Source: Marinifilum flexuosum
GTDB lineage: Bacteria > Bacteroidota > Bacteroidia > Bacteroidales > Marinifilaceae
Direction: 5' to 3'
Assembly: GCF_003610555.1 (NCBI RefSeq)
Contig: NZ_RAPQ01000008.1
Location: forward strand, 1,604,490 to 1,668,489
Length of the DNA: 64,000 nucleotides
Position 1 is the stretch's first letter; each line of letters opens with the position of its first letter. Below, piece after piece: positions 27,645-35,810 of this stretch. A model generated the notes under the pieces. That model was not told the DNA's origin. It made no database searches and saw only the letters and a program-made list of their open reading frames with translations. The translations under genes and the position numbers were made by a program.

Positions 27645-29054
27645 ATGAATAAAGAAGCTAAGATTACTGGTGTGTTTTTATGCATGATTGCTGTTTTTGT
27701 TGTTGCAGCTATGTGGTATCCTTGGATGGGTAGTGATTCTGGTTATTACTTGAAAATAGCATATGACCTTTCTAAAGGCATTTCTTTTTTTAAAGATATT
27801 GGATGTGGTTATACTCCAATGGGAATGTATGTATATTCATTACCATTTCTGATTTATCCGCAGATGGAAGGATCGCTGTTGTTTTTATATTTGTTGTTTA
27901 TATATGTTGTATCTGTTTTTTTATTTTACAAGATTATTGGGTGTCTCGGAGTCGATAAACCAATGCGTGTGTTGTATAGTATCTTGTTGTTGTTAGCTTT
28001 GTTTACACAACAAGGTACGCATTTTTTATTGGAGCCAATTGTGTTGGTTTTTCAACTTGCAGCAATATGGTTTGCCCTTGTTGGGGTGAAACATAATAGG
28101 GCTTTGCTTTTCTTTTTTTCCGGTTTTGCAGTATTTTTAGCATTCTATTCCAAGCAATATGCTTTGTTTATTGTTCCCGGAATCCTCGTTTTAATATCTA
28201 TTCATATCAATTCGGTAAGAAAAATGGTTTACCGCTTGATACTGGTCGGTACTGGCTTTTTTCTTCCATTGCTTGTCATTTTAAGTTTTCAACATTTTGT
28301 AAATGAATTATCAATTATAGATATTTTAAAACGTTTTGCAGGAATTGATTATATAATTGGTAATGGAAAAATAACTGGGGTTGATTATTCATTTAAAAAA
28401 TTTATAGCATCCATTAGCCTGTTTTTATTACAGTTTCCTTTTGTGTTTTTACCTTTTTTCTTAAAAACTTCTCGATCAGATTGGAAGGATAAAAAAATAA
28501 TCGCATTTTCACTTTTGGCAATTTGTTCTTTTTTGCAATTGTACTTTGCAGCCTATCGACATTATTATCAACTAATTGTTCCTTATGTGTTGATGTTGTT
28601 TATTTTGTTGATTGCAAAAAAATATAATCAGGGACATTGTAATGTTCGAAAAATAGCAATCTATCTGGCTATTTTCTTTATTTTACCCGCTTCCATTCAA
28701 TTGATTCGAGAGTGTAGTAAGCGACCTAAAAGATATGTGATACAAAATAAGGAGCGTCAAATTTTTGACGATGCTAACCTAACTTATTCGAAAGTTTATC
28801 TTCAAGGTATATCTCCCGCATACTATTTTTTGTGTAAATTTGATTCCCCAAATCTAAGATACTTGGGATATAAATTTCCTGAAGAGTTATCTTTGGAAGA
28901 TATTGATAACCATTTGTCTGATAGTAGTTATGTGATTGGAAATACTGAATTTCTTACGAATAAATCATTTGCTCATAAGTATCTTGTAATAAAAACCTTT
29001 TTAGATAAAAAAGAGAGGAAAATCTATGTTCTAAAGAAGAATAGTGAAAAATGA
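27645..29054 (+). CDS. Polytopic membrane protein, GT-C glycosyltransferase-like
   Basis: 469 residues with about ten to eleven hydrophobic helices in the first 350 residues and a soluble tail. The first loop has MGSDSGYYLKIAYDL, an acidic motif as in family 39-type GT-C enzymes, and HFLLEPIVLVFQLAAIW resembles the second conserved loop of that group. Such proteins transfer sugars from polyprenyl-phosphate donors outside the membrane. It is divergent from the glycan cluster and may use the product of the GtrB-like gene. Exact family not certain. Confidence 0.65.
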   Translation: MNKEAKITGVFLCMIAVFVVAAMWYPWMGSDSGYYLKIAYDLSKGISFFKDIGCGYTPMGMYVYSLPFLIYPQMEGSLLFLYLLFIYVVSVFLFYKIIGCLGVDKPMRVLYSILLLLALFTQQGTHFLLEPIVLVFQLAAIWFALVGVKHNRALLFFFSGFAVFLAFYSKQYALFIVPGILVLISIHINSVRKMVYRLILVGTGFFLPLLVILSFQHFVNELSIIDILKRFAGIDYIIGNGKITGVDYSFKKFIASISLFLLQFPFVFLPFFLKTSRSDWKDKKIIAFSLLAICSFLQLYFAAYRHYYQLIVPYVLMLFILLIAKKYNQGHCNVRKIAIYLAIFFILPASIQLIRECSKRPKRYVIQNKERQIFDDANLTYSKVYLQGISPAYYFLCKFDSPNLRYLGYKFPEELSLEDIDNHLSDSSYVIGNTEFLTNKSFAHKYLVIKTFLDKKERKIYVLKKNSEK

Positions 29055-29127
29055 CCCTATGATTAGGACTTATATTGAGTGTTTAAAATAGTGTTGTATT
29101 CGTAATGATATTACTATTAATAGACTA

Positions 29128-29350
29128 ATGTTGAGATTAATTAAGAATGATGTTATATGGAATATAGTGGGTAATCAAATTTTAATTTATTACAAGTAAA
29201 GTAGATCATGTTAACGAAATTATAGGTATTTCTATAGCCTCATTATCTTTTCTTGGTCAATTGAATGTAGGAATGACTGTTTTTTTATACACTAATAACT
29301 TATTCGCCTTTACACACAATTTGTTTGAGCTAGTCTCCACGAAAAGTTAA
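29128..29350 (+). pseudogene. Probable relic of a Wzx-type flippase gene
   Basis: A frame starting MLRLIKNDVIWNIVGNQ stops after 23 codons (29197). The next frame, shifted by one base, continues from about 29183 with protein-like sequence VDHVNEIIGISIASL then FLGQLNVGMTVFLYTNN and stops at 29348-29350. Start (IWNIxGN) and following EIxGISIAxxxxFLGQLNxG resemble the first two helices of polysaccharide flippases (Wzx). If so, the gene is reduced to about 75 codons and shifted. The assignment rests on pattern recognition only. Confidence 0.35.
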
Positions 29351-29365
29351 AAAAACAAAACATAA

Positions 29366-29403
29366 AAAAGGAAAGATCTCTCGATTCGAGCTCTTTCCTT
29401 TTT
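29366..29403. terminator. Bidirectional terminator
   Basis: GGAAAGA (29370-29376) pairs with TCTTTCC (29392-29398), with an inner CTCG/CGAG extension; A-run on the left and T-run on the right let it serve both the plus-strand unit and the minus-strand gene ending at 29437. Confidence 0.75.
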
Positions 29404-29436
29404 AATCCAAACACAAAATGATTTATTGTCAATCGC

Positions 29437-29826
29437 CTATTTCTTTTTCGGCTTTTGTGTTTTTACTGAATCCACATTGTGGATTTTATGTACTTTCTTC
29501 AAACTATCAATCGAGATATAATTGATTCCGGTAGAATCTACAATAATACGGATACCAGTTGTTTTTGAACTTACAATGGTATCGCTACTTGCACCCAGAA
29601 TTAACTTACTACCATCCGACAGAATCAGTGTAGCTTGTTTCTTTCCCGGTTTAATTTTTTCTTCCTTATTTGCCAGCACATTTTTACTTAGTGGCATGCA
29701 AAAAGCTAATAGAATGAATACAACAGCAAGTCTTTTAATGTTTGTTTTGCTGTCTTTACTAGCATTCTCATTCTCGCCTTTAAAATCCATTGCACTATTT
29801 GCTACGGCAATCTCTCTCTTCTTCAT
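29437..29826 (-). CDS. Small membrane-anchored protein with FecR-like core segment
   Basis: 129 residues. A charged N-terminus of about 32 residues is followed by one membrane helix (about 33-50, AVVFILLAFCMPLS), then IKPGKKQATLILSDGSKLIL, which closely resembles the FecR segment at the start of the periplasmic domain (compare IQPGKKGAQLILSTG in the anti-sigma protein at 9780-10937). It lacks the sigma-binding part and the rest of the FecR domain. It may be a shortened anti-sigma relative, or a free-standing signalling or decoy protein. No sigma factor gene is adjacent. Confidence 0.55.
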   Translation of the reverse strand: MKKREIAVANSAMDFKGENENASKDSKTNIKRLAVVFILLAFCMPLSKNVLANKEEKIKPGKKQATLILSDGSKLILGASSDTIVSSKTTGIRIIVDSTGINYISIDSLKKVHKIHNVDSVKTQKPKKK

Positions 29827-30022
29827 TTTTCCCCCTTAGCGATTAAGCTGTTTATTTGTTTTACGAATTACAATATAATAACAGTCGATTGTTAGAAATG
29901 GGTGAATGAAAAGAAGAAATTATTTGTTAAAAAACCTTTAATTTTGATTTTTGAAAGCAAATTATCTTGTTTAAGTAACAATTTGATAGTTGCTTGTTGT
30001 GGTTTGCACATGAAAAAGAAAA

Positions 30023-30514
30023 CTATTTCATTGATGAATATTTGTACTCACATCCATCCGTATCTATCAAAGGAAGTCTTTTGTTTTTCCATGCTGCTAA
30101 TCCTCCTTGCAATTCATATACATTGTTAAAGCCCAATTTTACCAAAGCGGTAACAGCAGCAGGACTTCGAAGTTCTTTACCGCAGTATACCATGATTTGA
30201 TGATCGCGGTGCAAAGATTGAAGCGCTTCTCTAAAATAGCTGAAATCGTAAATTAATTTGGCTCCCTTAATTCTGGGTTCCGATATGTATACTTCTCTTG
30301 GCCGAATGTCGTAAATTTTAACACTATCGCAAGTTTGTATCAGTCGGTAAAACTCTTCCGCATCTACTAAACCTGTGATATCACGGTATTGTGCAAATGC
30401 TTCGGGACTTTCCACTGATTGTTTACTTTCAGCAACTTTACTACTGGTGCGATTTTGATTTTTATTGCATGAAAAAAATACAAGGCTAAGAATTATAAGC
30501 TGAACGATTCTCAT
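30023..30514 (-). CDS. Rhodanese-domain lipoprotein
   Basis: 163 residues. Lipoprotein signal with FFSCNKN, then a single rhodanese domain: VKIYDIRPREVY is the early conserved strand, and IMVYCGKELRSPAAVTALV holds the active-site cysteine (about residue 117) with the following loop, then YELQGGLAAWKNKRLPL. It would move sulfane sulfur or act as a thiol relay in the periplasm or at the outer membrane. It is the divergent neighbour of the decayed thioredoxin-family gene, which fits the thiol-redox theme of this region. Confidence 0.85.
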   Translation of the reverse strand: MRIVQLIILSLVFFSCNKNQNRTSSKVAESKQSVESPEAFAQYRDITGLVDAEEFYRLIQTCDSVKIYDIRPREVYISEPRIKGAKLIYDFSYFREALQSLHRDHQIMVYCGKELRSPAAVTALVKLGFNNVYELQGGLAAWKNKRLPLIDTDGCEYKYSSMK

Positions 30515-30652
30515 TTTACTTGGATTAGATTTTTGTTCTGTGTATGTTTGATGGGTTCAAAGATATTATTATTGTGAGTATTTATTTTCTCAAAACAATT
30601 ATTCACAAATGGAGTTCATCAAAAATAATTGAATCTAATTATACTTCATTTA

Positions 30653-30713
30653 GGTTAATTAAGGTTAAAAAATCAATCTTTCATTCACACATTTTACAAT
30701 TTAATGTGTCCTA
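30653..30713 (+). promoter_or_regulatory. Shared three-part promoter block, copy 1
   Basis: GGTTAATTAAGG at 30653, TTCAC at 30684 (31 bases on) and TGTCCTAA at 30707 (54 bases on). The same three boxes with the same spacing occur at 56602, 57321 and 60601. The TGTC box 23 bases after TTCAC is placed like the -10 of an ECF sigma factor. It drives the decayed gene at 30767. Confidence 0.7.
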
Positions 30714-30766
30714 AGAGTATAAAAAGAAATTTAATAAAAGGTAATTACCACAAAATTTAACTCAAA

Positions 30767-31410
30767 ATGAAAAAGTTATTACTGTGATTGGTTATTCAGA
30801 TGCTTTGGAATTTGGAAGTGAAACCTATAAGTACATTATTGCCAACAAAGATAAGTTTATTGCAGAGGAAGAAATCGGTCAGGAGAATTATGATGATGTT
30901 ATTGGAGCTACTGTGAACAAATATGTATCTGGCATTGCTAAAACAGGAACAATTGATGAATTAAAATCAGCAATTGAAGAAGCTAAGAAAGACTTTACAT
31001 CTCCTCAGCAAAAGATGATGGAGGACAATTGGTACTCTACTTATTACTTGGCGCACAAAGAGTATGATACCTGGTTCAACAAACAGATCTCATCGGCTAA
31101 GGAAACTTTGAAGACCGATAAGAGAATGGGATCAAGCATCTTAATCAATACCACTTACCGTGTAGCAATGGATCCTGCTTTCGAAGGCGCTGGTATTTAT
31201 GGAAAAGCAATTACTGCAGTTGAAGATTATATGAAAGAGGATAGTGAAATGTTAGCAGGTTACTATTGCCTAGCAAGTTTGTATAAAAAATCAAATAACA
31301 AAGAGAAAGCATTGGAAAATATCAATGCATTTATCTCTAAAAATGCCGAGAAAGGTGGTAAAAACGACCAGCGTGTAATGGCATTAAAAGAAGAAATTGA
31401 AAAAATGTAA
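30767..31410 (+). pseudogene. Thioredoxin-family protein with thioredoxin domain deleted
   Basis: The ATG at 30767 starts a signal-like MKKLLL and meets TGA at once. From 30784 a second frame continues for 208 codons without a start other than GTG. That part matches the C-terminal helical region of the two thioredoxin proteins at 52-54.6 kb: YKYIIANKDKFIAEEEIGQE here against FQLVLNNQSEFIEVFGQKE there. The CxxC thioredoxin domain (about 150 residues) is missing, so an internal deletion seems to have joined the signal start to the C-terminal domain out of frame. Probably non-functional, though its promoter and terminator remain. Confidence 0.65.
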
Positions 31411-31450
31411 TTTAAAAATAATTTATTGATTATTTTTAACAACTTAATAT

Positions 31451-31489
31451 GTGGTTTGGCAAATCATTTAGGGGAGTCAAACCACTTTT
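31451..31489 (+). terminator. Terminator after the decayed thioredoxin-family gene
   Basis: GTGGTTTG (31451-31458) pairs with CAAACCAC (31478-31485) around a 19-base loop; TTTTA follows. Confidence 0.55.
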
Positions 31490-31621
31490 ACCCAATCAAA
31501 AAAACAAATTTATAAACTGATCTGATGAAACGAGCATGATTAAAATGATTGTTAAATATATAAGACAATAATGATTTTGATCTTGCGGCTTACATCCGAC
31601 AAAAAAAGAAACTCTAAACGG

Positions 31622-33205
31622 ATGAAATTTAAATTAAACCTACTAGTTGTCCTGGCTGCCATGCTGGGAATGTTTGCATGTAACAATGCCAAGAAAGAAA
31701 CAAAATCAGGAATGATTTTATCAGGTACCATTACTGGTGTTGATGATGGTACAAAATTGGAATTAGCGCATTATACTGCTAGCGGTATGCAAAAAGATAC
31801 TGCAATTATTAAAGAGGGTAAGTTTGAAATCAAGGGAGATTATCCAATTCCTACCTTGTGTTATTTTGCAATTGCAGAAACCAATACTTATGCACAAATC
31901 TATGTGGAAAATGCTCCTATAAGCGTAACTGCTGATGTGAAAGATTTCGCAAACATGAAAGTTACAGGAAGTAAAGAGCATGATACTTATGCGATTTATC
32001 AGAAGCAAAGCAATGAAATTCGTGCAAAGTATAAAGACATCATGGCTCAGCTTTATAAGCCTGGTAACACTAAAGAGCAAGCTGAAGAATTAATGAAAAA
32101 GTTAGAGCCTCAGCAAAAAGAAATTGAAGCTTTAAATGAGAAGTTCATTAAGGAATATCCAGCTTCTGCTCATGCTGCAAGCCTTGTAGTTAGAGAGCTT
32201 TCCGGCAAGAACTATAAGGAAGCTCAGAAAATGGTTGCTGCAATGGATCCTCAAATTCAAAAGAACGCTACTATTATTAGCACCCTTGCAGAAATGGCTA
32301 AAAAAGGGGAAAAAGATGTTAGTATTAAAGAGTTAATGGCTAATGTAAAGAATGTTTCTTACCAGGTTGATAAGAAATTTAAAGGGGAAGCTTTAACTGA
32401 TATTATTTATCTGGGAACATTTAAAAATAATAACATTTGTGCTTTAAAGAAAGATGGTAGTATTCAGGTAATCGATCCAAATGGAAAAGTTTTAAAAACG
32501 ATGAAACCAACTTTTAATGGTAAGCCTTCATCATTAGCCATTGATACTGATAACAATATTTATTTACTATGTGCCATTCAGGAAGAAGTAGAGAAGAAAG
32601 TACGTGGTAGAAAAATTAAAAGAATGATGCCTAAATCGGTAGAGTGTGTTGTTCTTGATGAAAATGGAAAGGAAAAAGCAAAGTATGTTTTGAAAGATGT
32701 AATTACAGCAACTGGAGCAAGAATAATTGACAACAAGCTTGTGATTGCTGATTACAGAGGTGCTAAACTTGCCATGTTTAATAAAACCAACGGAGAAGCT
32801 GGTCCGGTAATGAAAGATATGCGTCCATGTTGTGGTATCCTTGATTTCTCGGTAAACGCGAAAAACGAAATTTTGGTTGCTAACCTGGGAGCTTTCCGTG
32901 TTCAAGGATTTAACTTTTCTGGTGAAAGTATTTTAACATTCGGTCAAAGAGGTAAAACATTGAATGATTTCCACGGATGTTGTAATCCTGTTTCTGTAGC
33001 TTCATTAAACAGTGGTGCTATTGTAACGGTTGAAAAAGACCCTACACGTATTAAAGTATACAGCAATGCAGGAGCAAAACAAATAGCTGGAATCGAAGAG
33101 TTGGTAAAAGGATGTTCCTACATTCCAATGATTTCTGATACCAATGACAATCTTTATTTGGCTTCTGCCGAAAAAGGAATTGTTAAGTGTGTATCAGTGA
33201 ACTAG
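31622..33205 (+). CDS. DUF4369 plus beta-propeller lipoprotein with Cys-Cys motifs
   Basis: About 527 residues from the ATG at 31622 (17 extra upstream codons are open but not signal-like). Lipobox GMFACNN. Residues about 30-130 are a DUF4369-like domain, which normally precedes a TlpA-type thioredoxin; a helical part follows (about 130-230). Instead of thioredoxin, the C-terminal 300 residues form NHL-like propeller blades (NGKPSSLAIDTDNNIYLL and others). Two Cys pairs stand out: MRPCCGILDFSV and FHGCCNPVS. They could bind metal or a cluster or form disulfides. Likely a surface or periplasmic redox-linked protein; no characterised function recalled. Confidence 0.75.
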   Translation: MKFKLNLLVVLAAMLGMFACNNAKKETKSGMILSGTITGVDDGTKLELAHYTASGMQKDTAIIKEGKFEIKGDYPIPTLCYFAIAETNTYAQIYVENAPISVTADVKDFANMKVTGSKEHDTYAIYQKQSNEIRAKYKDIMAQLYKPGNTKEQAEELMKKLEPQQKEIEALNEKFIKEYPASAHAASLVVRELSGKNYKEAQKMVAAMDPQIQKNATIISTLAEMAKKGEKDVSIKELMANVKNVSYQVDKKFKGEALTDIIYLGTFKNNNICALKKDGSIQVIDPNGKVLKTMKPTFNGKPSSLAIDTDNNIYLLCAIQEEVEKKVRGRKIKRMMPKSVECVVLDENGKEKAKYVLKDVITATGARIIDNKLVIADYRGAKLAMFNKTNGEAGPVMKDMRPCCGILDFSVNAKNEILVANLGAFRVQGFNFSGESILTFGQRGKTLNDFHGCCNPVSVASLNSGAIVTVEKDPTRIKVYSNAGAKQIAGIEELVKGCSYIPMISDTNDNLYLASAEKGIVKCVSVN

Positions 33206-33229
33206 AATTGATAAGAAAATATAAGGAAA

Positions 33230-33260
33230 AGAGCTATTCGAGAGGATAGCTCTTTTTTTT
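33230..33260 (+). terminator. Terminator after the propeller lipoprotein gene
   Basis: AGAGCTAT (33230-33237) pairs with ATAGCTCT (33246-33253), followed by a run of T. Confidence 0.85.
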
Positions 33261-33270
33261 TACAAGTTTG

Positions 33271-33299
33271 TTCACCCAAAAACTAAAAATGATTGTCTA
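33271..33299 (+). promoter_or_regulatory. Two-part version of the shared promoter block
   Basis: TTCAC at 33271 and TGTCT at 33294 have the same 23-base offset as in the four full copies of the block. The upstream AT palindrome is absent because the terminator of the previous gene lies there. It stands 37 bases before the ATG of the 124-residue gene. Confidence 0.5.
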
Positions 33300-33330
33300 T
33301 AGTATGTAAGCTAAAAAAACGGGAATTATC

Positions 33331-33705
33331 ATGATTGAAGTGGAGTACAGGCCTGAAATTGGGTTGTTAGATGTAATGATGACTGGAAAAATACAATTTT
33401 CTCAAATGAAGGAATATTGTTTAAACCTTTTAAAAGAAGTGACTGTTGCCAATGGTGTTAGAATATTAGAAGATGCAAGTTCGGCAGAGCTGCAATATGA
33501 TGTTGATGATGCTAAAAAATTAGGTTTGATTATGGAGTCGGAGCTGGGGCAGCATTTATTTGTTAGGCACGCTTTGATTAGAAGAAATCCTCTTGATACA
33601 GCATTTGGAATGATTCGAATTCAAAATAATACTTCTGATCGTTATCAATTAAAGGTATTTTCTACTCCCGAATATGGAAGAAATTGGTTGTTGAATGAGA
33701 ATTAA
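33331..33705 (+). CDS. Hypothetical protein, STAS/SpoIIAA-like
   Basis: 124 residues, soluble, no signal. The alternation of strands and helices (IEVEYRPEIGLLDVMMTGKI, then a helix SQMKEYCLNLLKE, then NGVRILEDASSAE) and the C-terminal FSTPEYGRNWL recall the SpoIIAA-like/STAS fold proteins of about 120 residues in Bacteroidota, where the last motif (FxTxxEAxxWL) is typical. Role unknown. It is a single-gene unit with its own terminator. Confidence 0.5.
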   Translation: MIEVEYRPEIGLLDVMMTGKIQFSQMKEYCLNLLKEVTVANGVRILEDASSAELQYDVDDAKKLGLIMESELGQHLFVRHALIRRNPLDTAFGMIRIQNNTSDRYQLKVFSTPEYGRNWLLNEN

Positions 33706-33800
33706 AATTTGTAACTATTAACACCTAAATAAAATTACTTTTAATAAAGTGAATGTTAGCAGGTATTTTTGTCAGATTTAATGCCTGCGTCATAGCAAAT

Positions 33801-33834
33801 AGCCAAATCATTTTAATGATTTGGCTTATTTTTT
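33801..33834 (+). terminator. Terminator after the STAS-like gene
   Basis: AGCCAAATCA (33801-33810) pairs with TGATTTGGCT (33817-33826), followed by TATTTTTTA. The rest of the 33706-34176 gap holds only the glpA promoter. Confidence 0.8.
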
Positions 33835-34079
33835 ATCTTGGTTTTACCAGTAAATATTTAAAATTTTTTATTTAGATGCAATCTATCTAATCTGTTTTTA
33901 GGCCAATTTATTTCCTGAAAAATCTATTTGATGGTAAGGGTTGGAGCTTTTGTAAAGTCTTGCTATACATATATTTCTAGTATTTGTATTCATGAATGTT
34001 CTTGATGCAATAATTCTATGGGAAATACATTCTTAAACTAAGCTTTGGTTAATGCAAAATATATTTTTTAAAGACATAC

Positions 34080-34110
34080 TTTGTAATGCTATGTATGATG
34101 TATATCTTTG
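34080..34110 (+). promoter_or_regulatory. Promoter of glpABC
   Basis: TTTG (34080-34083), exactly 19 bases, then TATCTTTG (34103-34110): a full match to the Bacteroidota housekeeping promoter TTTG-N19-TAnnTTTG. Start of transcription should be near 34117, about 60 bases before glpA. Confidence 0.75.
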
Positions 34111-34176
34111 TATTCTAAGATTTATAAAAATCTTCGTTAAGCTGAATAAAAAGATATTGAAATAAGAATACTCATC

Positions 34177-35802
34177 ATGAATAAGAATAGATCCAAGGAA
34201 TATGATGTAATTATCATCGGAGGGGGAGCAACAGGTGCAGGGACAGCGCGGGATTGTGCGATGAGAGGATTAAGTGTATTGCTGGTAGAACGTCATGATT
34301 TTGCCACTGGAGCAACAGGAAGAAATCATGGTTTATTACATAGTGGAGCCAGATACGCAGTAACCGATCATGAATCGGCAGCTGAATGTATTGAGGAAAA
34401 CATGATTCTCCGAAAGATTGCAAACCATTGCATCGAAGAGAACAATGGACTATTTCTTACACTACCAGAAGATGACATTGCATTTCAATCTCAATTTGTA
34501 GATGCTTGTTCAAGTGCTGGGATTTCAACAGAAATTATAGATCCTAAGTTGGCACTTCGTATGGAGCCATCAGCAAATCCAGATATAATTGGAGCAGTTA
34601 AAGTACCTGACGGATCGGTTGATCCTTTCCGTTTGACCATGTCAAATGCATTGGATGCCAAATTGAAAGGCGCCGATATTTTAACTCAGCATGAGGTTGT
34701 TGATATTTTGAAAGATCAAGATCGTGTGAATGGAGTAGAATTATTCGATCATGAGAAAAAGGAAAAAGCAAAATATTACGGAAAAATTGTTTGCAATGCT
34801 GCTGGTATTTGGGGACATAATATTGCCAGGTTTGCTGGAGTTAACATCAATATGTTTCCTGCAAAGGGGTCTCTTCTGATTTTTGGTCATCGTGTAAATA
34901 AAATGGTTTTGAACAGGTGTAGAAAACCTGCCAATGCGGATATACTTGTTCCAGGAGATACCATTTGTTTGATTGGAACCACATCAGAGCGAATTCCAAT
35001 TGAAGAAATAGACAATATGTATGTTTCCAAGGATGATGTGGATGTGTTGATAAGAGAAGGAGTAAAGCTTTCTCCATCCTTGGCCACTACACGTATCCTT
35101 CGTGCTTATGCAGGTGTTCGTCCATTGGTTGCTGCCGATGATGACCCAAGCGGAAGAAGTATTAGTCGTGGTATTGTATTGATGGATCACAAGGAAAGAG
35201 ATGGCCTGGAAGGTTTCATTACGATTACTGGAGGTAAGCTGATGACTTATCGCTTAATGGCTGAAGAAGCAACAGATTTGATTTGTAAAAAATTAGATGT
35301 CGATAAGAAATGTGAAACGGCCAACATTCCATTACCGGGATCTGAAAAAAGTGATGAAACATTAAACAATGTAAGCCAGAAAGTTTATTCAATTAATGGT
35401 ATTACTCAAAAATCGGCAAAGGATAGACATGGATCATTGGCTCACAAAATAGCCCAAGGCGATGAAAATGAAGATTCAATGGTTTGTGAATGCGAAGGAG
35501 TTTCGATTGGGGAAGTAAAGTACGCGATTAATGAATTGCATGTTAATAACCTGATTGATTTGCGTCGTAGAACTCGTGTTGGAATGGGAACTTGCCAGGG
35601 TGAGTTGTGTGCTTGTCGTGCAGCAGGTCTTCTTTGCGAATCGATGGAAGAGCCAGGGAAAGCAAAAGATGATTTGGCAAACTTTCTTCAAGAGAGATGG
35701 AAAGGAATGTCGCCAATTGCATGGGGAGAAACGATTAATGAAATTCAATTTACATCCTGGATTTATGAAGGGATATATGGATTGAAACCAGATAACAATT
35801 AA
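34177..35802 (+). CDS. glpA: Anaerobic glycerol-3-phosphate dehydrogenase subunit A
   Basis: 541 residues. FAD enzyme subunit that oxidises sn-glycerol 3-phosphate to dihydroxyacetone phosphate. FAD loop DVIIIGGGATGAGTARDCAMRG (20 or fewer quoted by core GGGATGAG) near residue 12; GRNHGLLHSGARYAV follows as in all GlpA/GlpD proteins. The C-terminal third has a BFD-like [2Fe-2S] domain with CECEGVSIGEV and GTCQGELCACR, four to five cysteines, as in GlpA and not in GlpD. First gene of glpABC, 8 bases before glpB. Confidence 0.95.
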   Translation: MNKNRSKEYDVIIIGGGATGAGTARDCAMRGLSVLLVERHDFATGATGRNHGLLHSGARYAVTDHESAAECIEENMILRKIANHCIEENNGLFLTLPEDDIAFQSQFVDACSSAGISTEIIDPKLALRMEPSANPDIIGAVKVPDGSVDPFRLTMSNALDAKLKGADILTQHEVVDILKDQDRVNGVELFDHEKKEKAKYYGKIVCNAAGIWGHNIARFAGVNINMFPAKGSLLIFGHRVNKMVLNRCRKPANADILVPGDTICLIGTTSERIPIEEIDNMYVSKDDVDVLIREGVKLSPSLATTRILRAYAGVRPLVAADDDPSGRSISRGIVLMDHKERDGLEGFITITGGKLMTYRLMAEEATDLICKKLDVDKKCETANIPLPGSEKSDETLNNVSQKVYSINGITQKSAKDRHGSLAHKIAQGDENEDSMVCECEGVSIGEVKYAINELHVNNLIDLRRRTRVGMGTCQGELCACRAAGLLCESMEEPGKAKDDLANFLQERWKGMSPIAWGETINEIQFTSWIYEGIYGLKPDNN

Positions 35803-35810
35803 GCAAGAGT

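Noticed and set aside
29902-30200. Short plus-strand frames opposite the rhodanese gene
   Set aside because: They are shadows of the rhodanese lipoprotein gene or of its downstream AT-rich flank.
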